Below, in pieces: positions 49,690 to 61,262 of a stretch of 64,000 nt of DNA. Positions within the stretch are counted from its first letter, which is position 1. Every line of letters starts with the position of its first letter. Under the pieces are notes generated by a model. The model made no database searches, was not told the DNA's origin, and saw only the letters and a list, made by a program, of their open reading frames with translations. The DNA lies in assembly GCA_029207755.1 (NCBI GenBank), contig JARCOQ010000002.1, positions 9,067,156 to 9,131,155 on the forward strand, written 5' to 3'. This DNA is from Chamaea fasciata. Lineage: Eukaryota; Chordata; Aves; Passeriformes; Sylviidae. The position numbers and the translations under genes were made by a program.

Positions 49690-50000
49690 AAGTTGTTGAT
49701 GAGGAAAAGATATCAGATAAGCAGGGAGTATCGTAGTTGTGAATGACTTTAAAAATAAAGAAAAGTGATCTGAATTGAAATTGTTATGAATTGGAAGCCA
49801 GAAGATGGATTTGAGGAATGCAGATATTATTGAAGAGGTAATAAAAGTAAACGAGATGAGTACTGAAAGTTGTACTGAAAGTTGTAGTACTATGGTTTTG
49901 ATTGACAGGCAAGGATGGTGCTGTTCTATCGCAATGAGAAAAAAATATAGAATTTGGAAAGGAACAGGAGAAAATTAAATTCTGGATGGACAGACAGACT
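49690..50000 (-). mobile_element. Ancient L2-like LINE relic (end of ORF2)
   Basis: The minus-strand translation across about 49704-49780 reads FQFRSLFFIFKVIHNYDTPC followed by LSDIFS. This parallels the L2-clade stretch after the HWLP motif (IQFKLLxLTFKVIHNxAPxYLSD). The DNA at 49793-49801 (GGAAGCCAG on plus) is the relic of that HWLP site. Positions 49903-49940 are the reverse complement of the DNTTILPVT segment. About 100 bp expected between the blocks is missing. Frameshifts and stops show decay. A 12-bp tandem pair TACTGAAAGTTG (49861-49872, then with one shared base group to 49885) sits inside it. Confidence 0.65.
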
Positions 50001-50397
50001 TTAGGAAACCAGACGCTTTAGAGGTTATGGGGTGGAGGGGGAAAGCCTGAAAGGATGAGGATAAATTGGCTCTGGAAATATAATTTTCAGCTTACCACAT
50101 AGCTTGGGAATGTATCCAGTAATCAGACTTAGTGTTACAAAGATAGATTGCTCAAGTAAGATTTACTGTGTTGTTGTATCTTCCTTTATTTTCTGGGAAG
50201 CAGAAGTCTAAAATTTATCCCAGAATAAATATCCTTTTTTCAAATAGCACCTGGATATCCTAAGAAGCAAAGCTTATTCACAGGCTTGCTGCCTACCCTC
50301 CCTCTGAAAACCTTTTCAATAAATCACCAAATCCAACTATGTAAGTCTGACTGCATCAGAAACAATAAGTCTGAGAAAATCAGCTTCTGAGTAGGGG
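50001..50397. other. Non-genic DNA
   Basis: No feature recognised. The left part may still be diverged L2-like sequence. Confidence 0.4.
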
Positions 50398-50446
50398 GGA
50401 AAAAAAAAAAGAAAAAAAAAGAAAAAGAAAAGAAAAAAAAAAAAAA
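50398..50446. repeat. A-rich tract with G interruptions
   Basis: A purine-only stretch of A-runs broken by single G. It explains the F/S-rich minus-strand open frame at 50324-50524. Confidence 0.92.
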
Positions 50447-53400
50447 GGTTAAATTTGTATCCCTGCAGAATGAGCAATTGTTTGAGTTCTCATTCATCAG
50501 CTGGTCAACCAAACAGCCATACATATTCAGTTCAATAAATTAGCTTAGTAGCAGCCTGAAAGAAGTCACAAAATACTTTTCTATCCATCTGGGGATTTGA
50601 ACACCTGAGAAGGTCAAGGTGCAGTGGAAGAACATAGGGAGTAGATGAAAAAAAAAGAAAAGGAGCAGGAAAAAAAAGCACCTATTAGATATAAACCCTT
50701 AGAAACAGAGAATCATGAGTTGAAATGCTCACAAAACAACTTCCTTTATAAGATTCTCCCTTTGAGGTGTGTATAAAAGAGAAAACTAAGAAAAATATCT
50801 GTTACACTCTCTGTATAAGCTGTTTTTCATTCTCTGATGTTGATGACTTAAATCAATGGCAGATACATCAGAGTTCAGGTTTATTCACTCTGCATCCAGC
50901 ACATTTGTATTGTGCACTTCTACTGCTTAAAGTTTCCCTTTGCCTTGAATGTTTCATGAACTGCATGAGACAAGATTCCAGTCTAGATACTTATGGTAGG
51001 TGCAGACTAAAAATTCCAGGCCTCTCATGCTCACTCTGAGAACTTGTGTAGAAGGCAGGTCCAGTCCCACCATCCTCATTCCCCCAACACCCTATTGCTG
51101 TTCTTTTGTCACATATTAAAGTAGCCTGGTAGTATTCAGTGGTTCTTAGACATAAATGAAGGTTTAGAAGCTAAGGAGCTTCTTAGAAGCTTCGAAATGG
51201 TGTTATTTTATGGGCTTGGGTGGTGCTGCCAAAAAACCCAGATGTGCTGATTAAGCTTTTCTGTAATAGACTTCTGTAAAGCTCAGTAACCCAACTAGTA
51301 AAGAAAATTTTGGCAAACATTGCATTGCACAGAGACTAAAAGAGCTTCAAGTTCCTGTTTCTGAAAGAGGAACTGCAAATTCCACACCACTCCACCTAAC
51401 TGGTTTCTAATTTTTTTTAAAAAAAATATATAAAATACAATCTTTACAACAAAATGAGTTTTAATTTACTTGTAACATTAATCAATGTTGCCTGGTAACA
51501 GTTTACATACAAAATATGTACAGTATCACACATTTGTATGCCCAATCCTCAATACATGCATTATTCAGTGACTAGGAGCAAAATCCACTACAGGGTAATG
51601 AAACAACAACACAAAGAAAGGAATCAATGCAGCTAACATGACTGAGCACATACTTAATGTTATTCTCAGGATCCAGATCTGGTATTTGGAGAAAAAGAAA
51701 AATTCTATAAATTCCTTGATGAAGTTTAAGACATTTATGGGTCAATAAACGGTGAGTGCCCTTCCACTTCAGTTAAGCAAATACTTGTTTCTAGTTAGAA
51801 ACAAAGATTGGCGTTGTGGAATGAACTTAGTTTCAGTTCAACAGCTGCATATCTACCCTATAACAAGCATTCTGCATCCCCACTGATTTTATTGAGACTT
51901 GGCAAAATAAGCTCTGATTTATATTTAGATTCTAATGAAGGTAAACAGATATTGTTATTACTGTGGCTGGAATGTACAAAGACATTCTTTTGTGTTCCCA
52001 AACACAGCACTCACCTTGCTATTTTGGTGGTCTTCCTTGGTGGTGGGGAAAGTATTTTTTGGTAGAAAGAAGGGTAGTGAAGATACGGCTGGAATTGTTT
52101 TTGCCCTCATGTGTAACACATTTTTGGAGGTGTTAGAAAGGCATGGGATTATCACTCACATCACTGCAGGCTTCAAGAATCAGAAAACATCTTTACAGGA
52201 TTTATGAAACTCTTGGGCTTCCCAGTTATCACGTAAAATTTTTATGCAGATATGTCCTGTATCAAACTTGAAAGAATAAAGTGGATTTATTTCCTATTCT
52301 AGGTAAGGGATCTGGATCAACAATTTTCCTCCATTTTCTGGCAATTTGCTTCCTCAATATTTATATTACCCTTGTTTTACTCTTTCAATTGGGCTGTAGA
52401 ATAAGTTTCCTTTACACAGTCACTTTTCAAGAATATGTCACAATTCACAGTTTTGATGGTCATCTCTTAGTGGATGAAGCTTGCAGTTTCCATCCTAAGC
52501 TAACTCTGCAGCCATTCTTAAATCCAGCTAATTCTGAAATACATTCCTAACTATTAAACTGGAGCTGAGGGGGAAAAAAAAATCCTGTATATTCAGATCA
52601 TGCTGTAAACAAGAAATTGAGGGCTGGTATTTTGCAAAGCTTTTAGTAGTTTCTAAACCACCGAAAGGAAACCAGTTTCCACAGGTTACATCTTCTTGCG
52701 TCTGATTTTCATGATGTGATGTTGCCCAGGGATATGCCTTCATAGCTTCTGACTGATACCTAGGTTTGCAAGGACAGGAGCTAAAATTTAGTTAGTGTCG
52801 GTTGTAGCTGATAATAGTGAAAACGTACATGCCAACAGTTCTGAGCAAGATATGGTGCCTTGCCATAAAATCTGGTGCCTTAGTATACATTTGAAGTTAT
52901 GTGGATCTATCACCAAATTAAAACTTAGTGCCACTTTCCCTTCCCTGCTGTGCTGTTGTCTTCATCCATGCAGTGCACCAGTTTCACCTCACTCTGGTGC
53001 CTTCTTGTGCTAACAAGAACACCAAGTAAACAGGGGTAAATATTTTGAGGTCTGAACCCCAAATTCAGAGGCTCAGGGTCTGGTGCAAGCAAATCCTTGC
53101 TCCAGGAGAAGGGCTCACATTTGACAGAGCTTCACCTTGCCCCAGGGGTGTGCAGGATGGCAAAAGAAGAATTTTCTTTAAAAACTTTCTATAAAACAGT
53201 TTAATTGTTCTGAATTATTTGCTGTTACATTGTTAAATATTTCATTATTGTAGCAAAACTGAAGTTATTTTGTTAAAATTTTAATGATTTTCTTATTTTG
53301 CCTGCTCTGGCCACCATTCACAGTTATTTAAACCTACCATTCATGGCATGAAAATGGCAGTTAATTTTTTCATCCAGAGTGCAGAATTTTGCCACTTACA

Positions 53401-53955
53401 AAAATCAGTGCTTTTTAAATTGTTTTGTTTAGTCTGTGGTGCAATAATATACTCTAGAGTTACGAAGACCAGAGGACTCATTGAGTACTATAATCAGGCT
53501 CATGTTATACAATGTTATACAAATACTTCATTCACTGAATTAGTCCCCAGAGTTATCCAACATTTCAGCTTCAAGATTCCATCTACGGTACACAAGGCAT
53601 TGCAGCTTGAGCCCATCTCACATTGTTGCTACTTTGGATTTGTATCCTCCTCCTTGTATGCTGCATGAATTTAATGCAAGATTTCTTAGTTACAAACAAC
53701 AGACCAAACACGAGTCTTTTGAGGTAAAGAATCTACATTTTACTCTCTAAGAGAATTTAGTTGTAAAGATTCACTGATGTCACAGAATGAGACCAGGAGC
53801 AGAATTTGTCCTTTTGTCTAAGAACTTTTAAAAGCTGAAACCCTTTGTGATTTTAATCAAAGAACAAAAGTATTAATGGAGGTCTTACCCATCTTATTTT
53901 TGTAAGGAACTTGGGCTTTAAGTCTTAAGTGTCTGAAACTACAAAAGTTTCATGG
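50447..53955. other. Non-genic DNA
   Basis: About 3.5 kb. Several open frames of 70-106 codons (50767-51039, 51808-52207, 52281-52550, 53348-53668) show no recognised family. A 20-codon open stretch after TTCTCAG at 51670-51729 is noted under findings as a very weak terminal-exon shape. Confidence 0.45.
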
Positions 53956-53996
53956 AAAAAAAAAAAAAAAAAAAAAAAAAAAACAAAAAAAAAAAA
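53956..53996. repeat. Poly(A) tract, A28 C A12
   Basis: A long A-run with one C interruption and no polyadenylation signal or element body in front of it. Confidence 0.95.
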
Positions 53997-55172
53997 CCCA
54001 AAACATGATGATAAGATCTTTCTTTAGAGTTTGGCTAATTTTTTTCTTTTTTTCTCCCTTGCCCCAAAAAAACTGTCTACTGATTAAGAGCTTTCTGAAT
54101 ATTTAACAGTTTAATCTTGACTGATAAGGGGAAAATTAGTTAGATTACAAGGTTCCGTTTTCACATTCAGTTATATCAGTTCACCCCAAGTTAAGTCAGA
54201 GATTGTTCATAACCCATCTAAAACTAAAAAGAAGTTGGACTCATACAAGGGGGTTCAAAGAATGAGTATAACACAAAAGAACAGAGGACAGCATTTAGGA
54301 AACAATTAAAAATAATTAAAAATAATAAAAAAGCTAAGTGGACTTAGCCATTACATTAATAAAACTCAATACTGGGAGATGCAAATGTGAATGTTGATGT
54401 CACCACTACATCCTCCTGTCTCTGCACTCAAAACCAGGAATCATCCAGAAACACCCACCCATTCCTTTTTTAAAAGGCTGCATTATTGCAATTATGACAA
54501 AATAAAACCACAGACTTAAATCCATCGGGAAATGTAAATAATTAATACTTCCCACGGTGCATGACCAACAGGGGCATTTTGGAAAGGGACAGGAAGTGAA
54601 GAAAAAGAGAAATGGAGGAATTATGTTTGTTTGCCCAATTTTTTAACTCTCTTCCCCAAAGGCACTTTACTACCTTTTAATTGCAGTTACAGACACAGCT
54701 ATGCTGTCATGTCCTACAACCTTTACTTTCAATGTTTCCAAATTTTCCTTGTCTGTAAATTTCTACTTTTTATGAAGACAGGATGACATAGGAGCTTCAA
54801 GTTTGGCTGTTCCACAGAGACAAGTGTTTAGACTTCAAATGGAAACCTTGCTTTAGTCTTAACTAATGAAAACTCTATGGCTGCCTGTGGGTTTTTGTAA
54901 AGAATCCCTATCTGTTACAATTTTGAAAGTCTAAAACCCAAGTGCATCAATCCTTATTATCAATAAAATGGTAATGGACAGCTGAAAAGATTTCACAGGG
55001 TAGCACCTACTATTTTTTTCTTTTTTTAAAACATATTTATATTACATACATTGTGGTGAAAACCATATCCATACACCAAATGGCAACTTCAGAGGTTTAG
55101 AAATACCCTACAATTCCTATTGCAATAGCCTTTAACAAGCAGCCTTGGGGGATGATTGTGAAAAACAAATAT
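53997..55172. other. Non-genic AT-rich DNA
   Basis: Contains AATTAAAAATAATTAAAAATA-type short repeats near 54303-54330. No gene or known repeat family was recognised. Confidence 0.5.
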
Positions 55173-55216
55173 TTATGCTAATAAAACTGATGTCTTATGC
55201 TAATAAAACTGATGTC
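55173..55216 (+). repeat. Perfect 22-bp tandem duplication
   Basis: The unit begins TTATGCTAATAAAACTGATG and is repeated exactly at 55173-55194 and 55195-55216. The lack of differences suggests a recent event. Confidence 0.97.
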
Positions 55217-56506
55217 TACATCAGTAGGTAGAAAAGACAAAAAGGGTAAAATTCAGCTTTTTAAGATGCATTTTGTTGTACCCCCCTATTTTTTACCTGA
55301 TATTTCCAATGACAACTAAGCATGGTGTTGTATGCTGGATGAACTCCACCTCATGAAACTGGGCCCTCAGAACAAAATGACTTGGTTTCTGAAAACTGAC
55401 AATGTTTTCACATAAAACACAAGTGTTTTACTGTTAGTAGCAAAATATGTTTGCAAATACTTCTAATAGTTAATTTGTTTTTAAAAAAACCCAGAGATGA
55501 CTAACTTGTTTTATGTCTCTTGTTTCAATAATAACCAGTGTCACAGATGCAAAAGCTTATTTTTTTCCTCTCTCATCCTTTCACTTTTGTGTTCACTACA
55601 GTAATGACAGATACACATAGGGATGATTTGTAATTAAATTAAAATCAGCAACAAAAGGTGTGTAAAATGCATTTACTCCAAAACAATAAACAAGCACATG
55701 ATTAACTGCTTGCAATATGCCTACCTTTGATGTGTGAAAATAAAGATGATGCAGCACCTGATCACTTTCTAATCAATTCAACATCCACCTGGTAGAAAAG
55801 CACATCATTAAGTGCCAATTCAGACAGGTTCCATGACAGAATTTCCGAGACCTCTGGTGGAAAGGCACCAAAACAGAAAAAAAAAATTTATATCCATTTA
55901 GTCCTTCCTCCTCTACTACAATGACATAGACCACAATTTCCATAGAGGGAAAATATCCCCCAAATGCCTATAATTCAAACAATGTGGTAGGGCAAAATGT
56001 AGAATACATAACTACTCATTTTTAGGCTCCCTGATAACAGAGAAATATAATCACCATTGGCACAGTATATTTCTTTTGTCTTGATTTGCCATAATTTCCG
56101 TGTGTATTCACAGAATTGTACTCACAAAAACCACAAAGAAATAAAATATAGAAGAGCCCCTTAGCAGTGGCATCTAATTTCACTGACACTGTGTTTTGAA
56201 TCTCTGAGCACTCTCCTGAATTGCACTGTAGCACAGGAAGACTTATTAAATACACCAGGCATACAATTATGTGCACAATGAAAATAAAGAGGAAAAGATG
56301 TGGTAATAAGAAATAGCATTCCTCCTGTGTGCAAAATTATATTACTCTGCTTGTAAGTTCAAAAGTATAAGAGAGTTGACCCTACTTTATTCCTTTGGGT
56401 ATCTGTAATATTTACAGGGGAATCTTGGATTACTGTTGATTTTCTTTGTTTTACAGGAGAAGCAGTTCCATTTCAGTGGTGAGTGATGATAATACAGATC
56501 ATCTGA
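55217..56506. other. Non-genic DNA
   Basis: No gene or repeat family was recognised. A minus-strand open frame at 56022-56276 lacks homology. Confidence 0.5.
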
Positions 56507-56548
56507 ATTTTACGGTACTCATCTAAGTATTTTACGGTATTCATCCAA
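56507..56548 (+). repeat. 22-bp imperfect tandem duplication
   Basis: ATTTTACGGTACTCATCTAA starts the first copy at 56507 and ATTTTACGGTATTCATCCAA the second at 56529. There are two substitutions over the shared 20 bases. Confidence 0.88.
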
Positions 56549-58109
56549 AATGTGTTGTCAAAGCAATAGTTTACACTGGATTTCAGCAAGGTTGCAAGTC
56601 AAAGTCTATATTCAAGAGATTTCAGAAAATACTTTTTTTCCCACACAAACCTTGTAGATATGTCTGGAATGCCAGAAACTTGAGATTTTGAGATGTGAAC
56701 AACTGAATGTGGAGCAATGTAACAGCGCAATTCACAGCAAATTGAATAAACTTGGTTTTCTAGCAGTGCTAAAATATTTATACCCCATCCTCACATGCAT
56801 CTATACTCACTCTTTACATCTCCCACACAGATGTCACCCTTATGCAGAGAATAAAGAAGAAAGTAGAAGTCAAGTCACTAGCTTCTAATTTTGTTTTCTT
56901 CTAGTAGCTGTGGGGTATTAAGAATTTAATAGCAAAAAGATAAGTGTGCAAATGTTCATATAATAGGATTTCACCTTCAAGCCTGCACAGTGTCACATGA
57001 TTCAGGAATTATCTGTATTAGTAGCTTTTGACAACTTCAGGAAGAAAGTACATTTGTATAAACAGATCTAATATTAAAAAAACAAACTACCAAAAAAAAA
57101 AAAAATAAAATCACAAAAAAACCACAACCACATTTTGCTAAATATGAAAATACTTAAAATATGAAGACCAGCAAAAATAGTGATCCTTTCATTCCTAAGC
57201 AGAACATGGAAGCTGAGAGGAATGCAAGGAGATAACTTACATTATGACTACAGTCAACTGGTGACTCTAAAATCTGCTTAGCTCCTTGGAGATTGGTTGC
57301 ATTCTTTTCCTATCAGATGACCACTCGAGTTTCACAGACTGCTCTACAGCTCTTTTTTACAATAGGGAGCATTCTGCCCAAGCCCTGGCAAGTTGTCATT
57401 GATTGTTTCAAATGTTCTGTATTCAGCTATTCACGGGATGATTCACTGGCTTTTCAAACTGTAAGCCAGCCTGGTGTGTCAAATATGCTTCTGCAGATAA
57501 AGGCATTTGTAAATGTAAAGGCATCTGTAAACGAAAAAGGTGTTTAACTATGTATGCAGCCTTTACAAAGCACAGGCAGCAAGCGTGAGACTGCTCCTGG
57601 TGAGAAAGAAAATAATTCAGCACTGCTTTTCCTCCTTCTGAATTCAGATTGCGAAATAAAGATTTAGTAGGCTCCCACATAATGAAGTTAGGAGTTTTAA
57701 CAATACATCAGGGCTGACCTACCACTATTTCTCTATTTTCTGCACCACAGAAATGCTAGCACTGTGTCTCCCAAGGAGCTGTGATCCCTTTACAGTGTGA
57801 AAAGTGTATAAATACAGGGGCTGGGAGGCCTCAGTGGGCAAACCTACTGGCAACAAAACAATAAACACTCTGGCATATATTTACAGACACAAAATCCTGG
57901 CTTGCATTTGAATTAATTTTCTCAGAAAAAAATAAAAGAAGCAAAGGTTGGAGCAGAGGAAAAGGGCAGAGAGATCCAAACATTTCAATACTTAGATACT
58001 CCCTAAAATTTCTCTTAAATCATGATTCCATTATCTTCTCACTTCTTTCTTATATTTCCAGGTCTCTTACACACAACTCTGTTCTTTTTAGAAAGCAAGA
58101 AGGAAAAGC
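56549..58109. other. Non-genic DNA with a small duplication
   Basis: Holds an 18-bp tandem pair TAAAGGCATYTGTAAAYG at 57498-57515 and 57516-57533. A-runs lie near 57076-57120. Open frames at 57293-57547 and 57423-57680 lie on opposite strands over the same DNA and resemble nothing known. Confidence 0.5.
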
Positions 58110-58393
58110 AAAAAATTGTAAAGGTTGCAAAAGACCTCTAAGGTTATGGGGACCAACAGTTAACCCAGAACCACCACGCTCACCAGTAAACCAAGTGCCA
58201 CATCCACACACTTTTTGAACGTTTCCAGGAATGGTGATTCCACCTCTTCCATTGGCAGCTTGTTCCAATGCCTAACCACCAATTCAGTGAGGAAACTTTC
58301 CCTATCCAATCTAAGCCTTCCCTGGTGGAACTTGAGGACATTTCCTCCCATCCTGTCACTTGTTGCCCAGAAGACTGATGCCCACCTCACTAT
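58110..58393 (-). mobile_element. CR1 LINE, 3' end (5'-truncated)
   Basis: The plus strand shows reversed CR1 blocks: TTGCAAAAGACCTCTAAGGT, ACCAACAGTTAACCCAG, CACATCCACACACTTTTTGA, GGTGATTCCACCTCTTCCAT, CAGCTTGTTCCAATGCCTAA and TTCCTCCCATCCTGTCACTT. It ends at GATGCCCACCTCAC, two bases before the next CR1 3' end starts. It lacks a clear octamer tail. Moderately diverged and non-coding. Confidence 0.92.
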
Positions 58394-58395
58394 AT

Positions 58396-59300
58396 TTACA
58401 GAATTATTTAGGATTGAAAAGACTTTTTAGACCATCAAGTCCAACCATTAACCCAGCACTGCCAAGTCCACCACTAAACCATGGTCCTCACTTCCACTGT
58501 CTTTTAAATACATCCAGAGATTGTGACTCCACCACTGCCCTGGGCAGCCTCTTTCAGTACATCACAATCCTTTTGGTGAAGAATGTTTTTTCTAATATCC
58601 CATCTAAAACTCTCCTTGGCACAACTTGAAGCTCTTTCCTCTCATCCTATTGCTTATTACCTGGGAGACGAGGCCAACCCCCATATGCCTAAATCCTCCT
58701 TTCAGAGAGTTGTGGAGAGTGATAAGGTCTTCACTAATCCTCCTTTTCTCCAGGCTAAACCCTCCCAGCTCCTTCAGCCTGATAAAACTTGTGCTCCAGA
58801 CCCTTTGCCAGCTCCACTTCCTTCTCTGGACTCGGTCCAGCACCTCAATGTCTGTCCTGTAGTGAGGGGCCCAAAAACTAACACTGATATTTTCCCTGAG
58901 CCCAAAAACTAGCACTGATGTTTTCAGCACAGTTTGAGGTGTGGCCTCACCAGTGCTGGTCACAAACCTGAGCTGGCTGGGCCTGATCCCCTGGTTGTCC
59001 CGCACACCCAAGATGTGATGGCACTAGAGATGATCTGCTCCATGACCTTCCCTGGTGCCAAGGTGAAGCTAAAAGACCTGTAGTTCTCCACATTAGCCAT
59101 ACAGCCATTCTTTCTTGGATGTGTGCTACTTTTCCTTACCTCCATTCAACTGGGACCACCCCCCATCTGAGCAGGGCTGCTGGTAAATGATTAAAATTTG
59201 GTTGGTGACCTTTTCTGACAGTTTCATTGGCAGTCTTGGGTGGATCTCATCTTACACCATAGACTCATGTCTGTTTCAGTGGTGTAGCAGACCTCAGTAA
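58396..59300 (-). mobile_element. CR1 LINE with internal deletion of the reverse transcriptase
   Basis: From the left: a reversed 3' end (ACAGAATTATTTAGG, CCATCAAGTCCAACCATTAA, AAGTCCACCACTAAACCATG), then the ORF2 end (TTTTCTCCAGGCTAAACCCT, CTGGACTCGGTCCAGCACCT). At about 58955-58962 it jumps to a much earlier part of ORF2. On the minus strand this upstream part reads ENYRSFSFTLAPGKVMEQII, then (with frameshift) DNQGIRPSQLRF, and further upstream relics of HKSMGPDGIHPRVL and AKPLSIIYQQ. The central reverse-transcriptase region that should lie between is absent. A 31-bp tandem duplication (58869-58899 and 58900-58930, unit starting GCCCAAAAACTA) lies beside the junction. Confidence 0.92.
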
Positions 59301-61151
59301 AAAAGTATTACATTTTTTCCCCCCACAACTAGTTCAACTGATAAAAAAAATTGGTTCCTCTTCCTTTAGGATTAATGAAGACAAATGGAGTGTGCACTGT
59401 GGGAGGTCTCCTAGTGAAGAAGGGGCATGAATATGCCTAAAGCAACTCTAAGTTTGAATAAAATATGGTGTTAGCATGTTAACTCTTCTTCTCACTGACT
59501 TGTGAAGCTGTGTGTTGTACTGTAACTCAGAACACTCCACAGCGATCTTTCACAGTTTTGAGTGTCCCCAAATATTGTAAGTTGTGTGTGAAATCGCAGA
59601 TCATAGGGAGTTGAGAAAAATGAGTGCAATATACCAATAGGTATACAAGGGATATTTTAAGTTTGGTGGTACCACTTATTTTAAAAAAAAAATTATATAT
59701 ATACACCCAAAATAGAACACTCACAAAGTAGAAGAACAAGTTGTACAATTGTTGCAGGCTCCAAGAAAAGACAAAAACCCTTTAAAATAGGAAATCATTA
59801 AACTGAAAGATCAAGAAACAGCAAAAGCACAAAACACTGTATAGAGGAAATTCAAGGCAAGTAATAGTCAATGTGTACAAATGATGTGGCACAATGGATT
59901 CTGCCTACAGTGAAGAACTTTGTTATACCCACATCTACTTTCCAACCTCCCTGGAAAAATCAATGTCCTTCTGCAGCACGGGGATGGATTCTATAGAGAT
60001 AGCAAGTGTTTGCTGAGCCAAATGGGGAATGCCAATGAGACTCCAGTTTGTTTCAACACAGCACCCAGTTATACCACTGAAGAAACAGGCACAGAATTTG
60101 TCATCATAAAAAAACTTTGGGGGATGAAAAGACACACATTACAGTCCTATCTGCAGTGCTGGCAGATGGCATGAAATTGCCACCATATGTGATTCTGAAC
60201 CATAAAACAATGCCGAAGGAACAGCTGCCTACTGGAATAATTGCTAGGTGTCAAAACAAGGATGGATGTCTAAAGACTTAATGAAGGATTGGCTGAACAT
60301 TGTTTGCAATAGATGACCAGGTGTGCTATTAACAGAAAGGAGAAATGCTTGTCCTAGACACATCCAAAGGGAACCTACCACTAGCAAAGAGTGATATCAG
60401 AAAAGTTAATTCTGTTCTCTGGTCCTAATGGAAGGAGAACATTCACAGCTGCAGTCCACATACTCCCAAACAAACCCTTTGAAGACCATTTGAAATCTAT
60501 TCAAAATGGTTCTAGAGGTGTGAGCATCTTATGACTCCTAGAGACAATAATATAGTTGAGAACAGCAATGGAGTTAGACAGAATGATACCAGATAATCCC
60601 AGAAGCTGTACTTGGAAGTTTTAAGAAACTCCATGTTTCATTTTCTGTGTTGGAATAAAAGGCAATTGGCTTGAGTTCAAAGAATTTGAGAGCAGGGAAA
60701 ACTGAAAATGGAGAAGAAAGCGTACATGAGCAGGAGAGAGAATTGAGGGAAATGAAGAAGAATGAGACATGTAATAATTTTTTTTTTGTTTATAACCTTC
60801 TATTTTGGATGGAAGGAGATGTTGCCTTCTGTTCAAACCTGTCATTTTTCCTGGTTGATGTAGTAGGTGACTCTGATGCTCAGTCTCAGCATCCCAACTG
60901 CAAACGGACAAGAGGGAGGTCAGAGCTGCCTTGCAGAACCCCTGGGTACCATGAGCTAGGACCAGCTACAAGAATGAGGAAGGGACAACAGTTCATCTTC
61001 TCCACTAGCTCCAATTTCATCTGAACTAGTGAAATTCAGTTGGAAACAACTGCATTATCAGAGTTCATCTGCCTTTCAGATTAAAGACAATAGCACAGGC
61101 CTACCTCTCACACAACAGCTCATATTTTCATAACATGACCTCACTTATTCC
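59301..61151. other. Non-genic DNA
   Basis: Unique AT-rich sequence. An imperfect inverted repeat ACCATTTGAA / TTCAAAATGGT lies at about 60485-60510. Open frames at 60621-60911 and 60671-61024 overlap on opposite strands with no recognised domain. Confidence 0.5.
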
Positions 61152-61262
61152 TAAAAACCCAAACCTACACAATCCAAAAACAACAACAAACCCCAAAACA
61201 AAACAAAAACCAACCCTGCCCCCCAAAAACCCGCACATATCCACAACCAACCAAACAACCAA
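61152..61262. repeat. A/C-rich low-complexity tract
   Basis: CCAAAA, CAACAACAA and AAACAAAAACC units, with almost no T or G. This is the complement of the T/G-rich class seen on the plus strand elsewhere in the window. Confidence 0.88.

Noticed and set aside
58160..58629. Overlapping open frames on both strands
   Set aside because: They fall within CR1 3' ends, which are non-coding.
58604..59011. 135-codon minus-strand open frame, the longest in the window
   Set aside because: It lies within the internally deleted CR1 and crosses the deletion junction. It joins a few reverse-transcriptase residues to 3'-UTR sequence and is not a gene.
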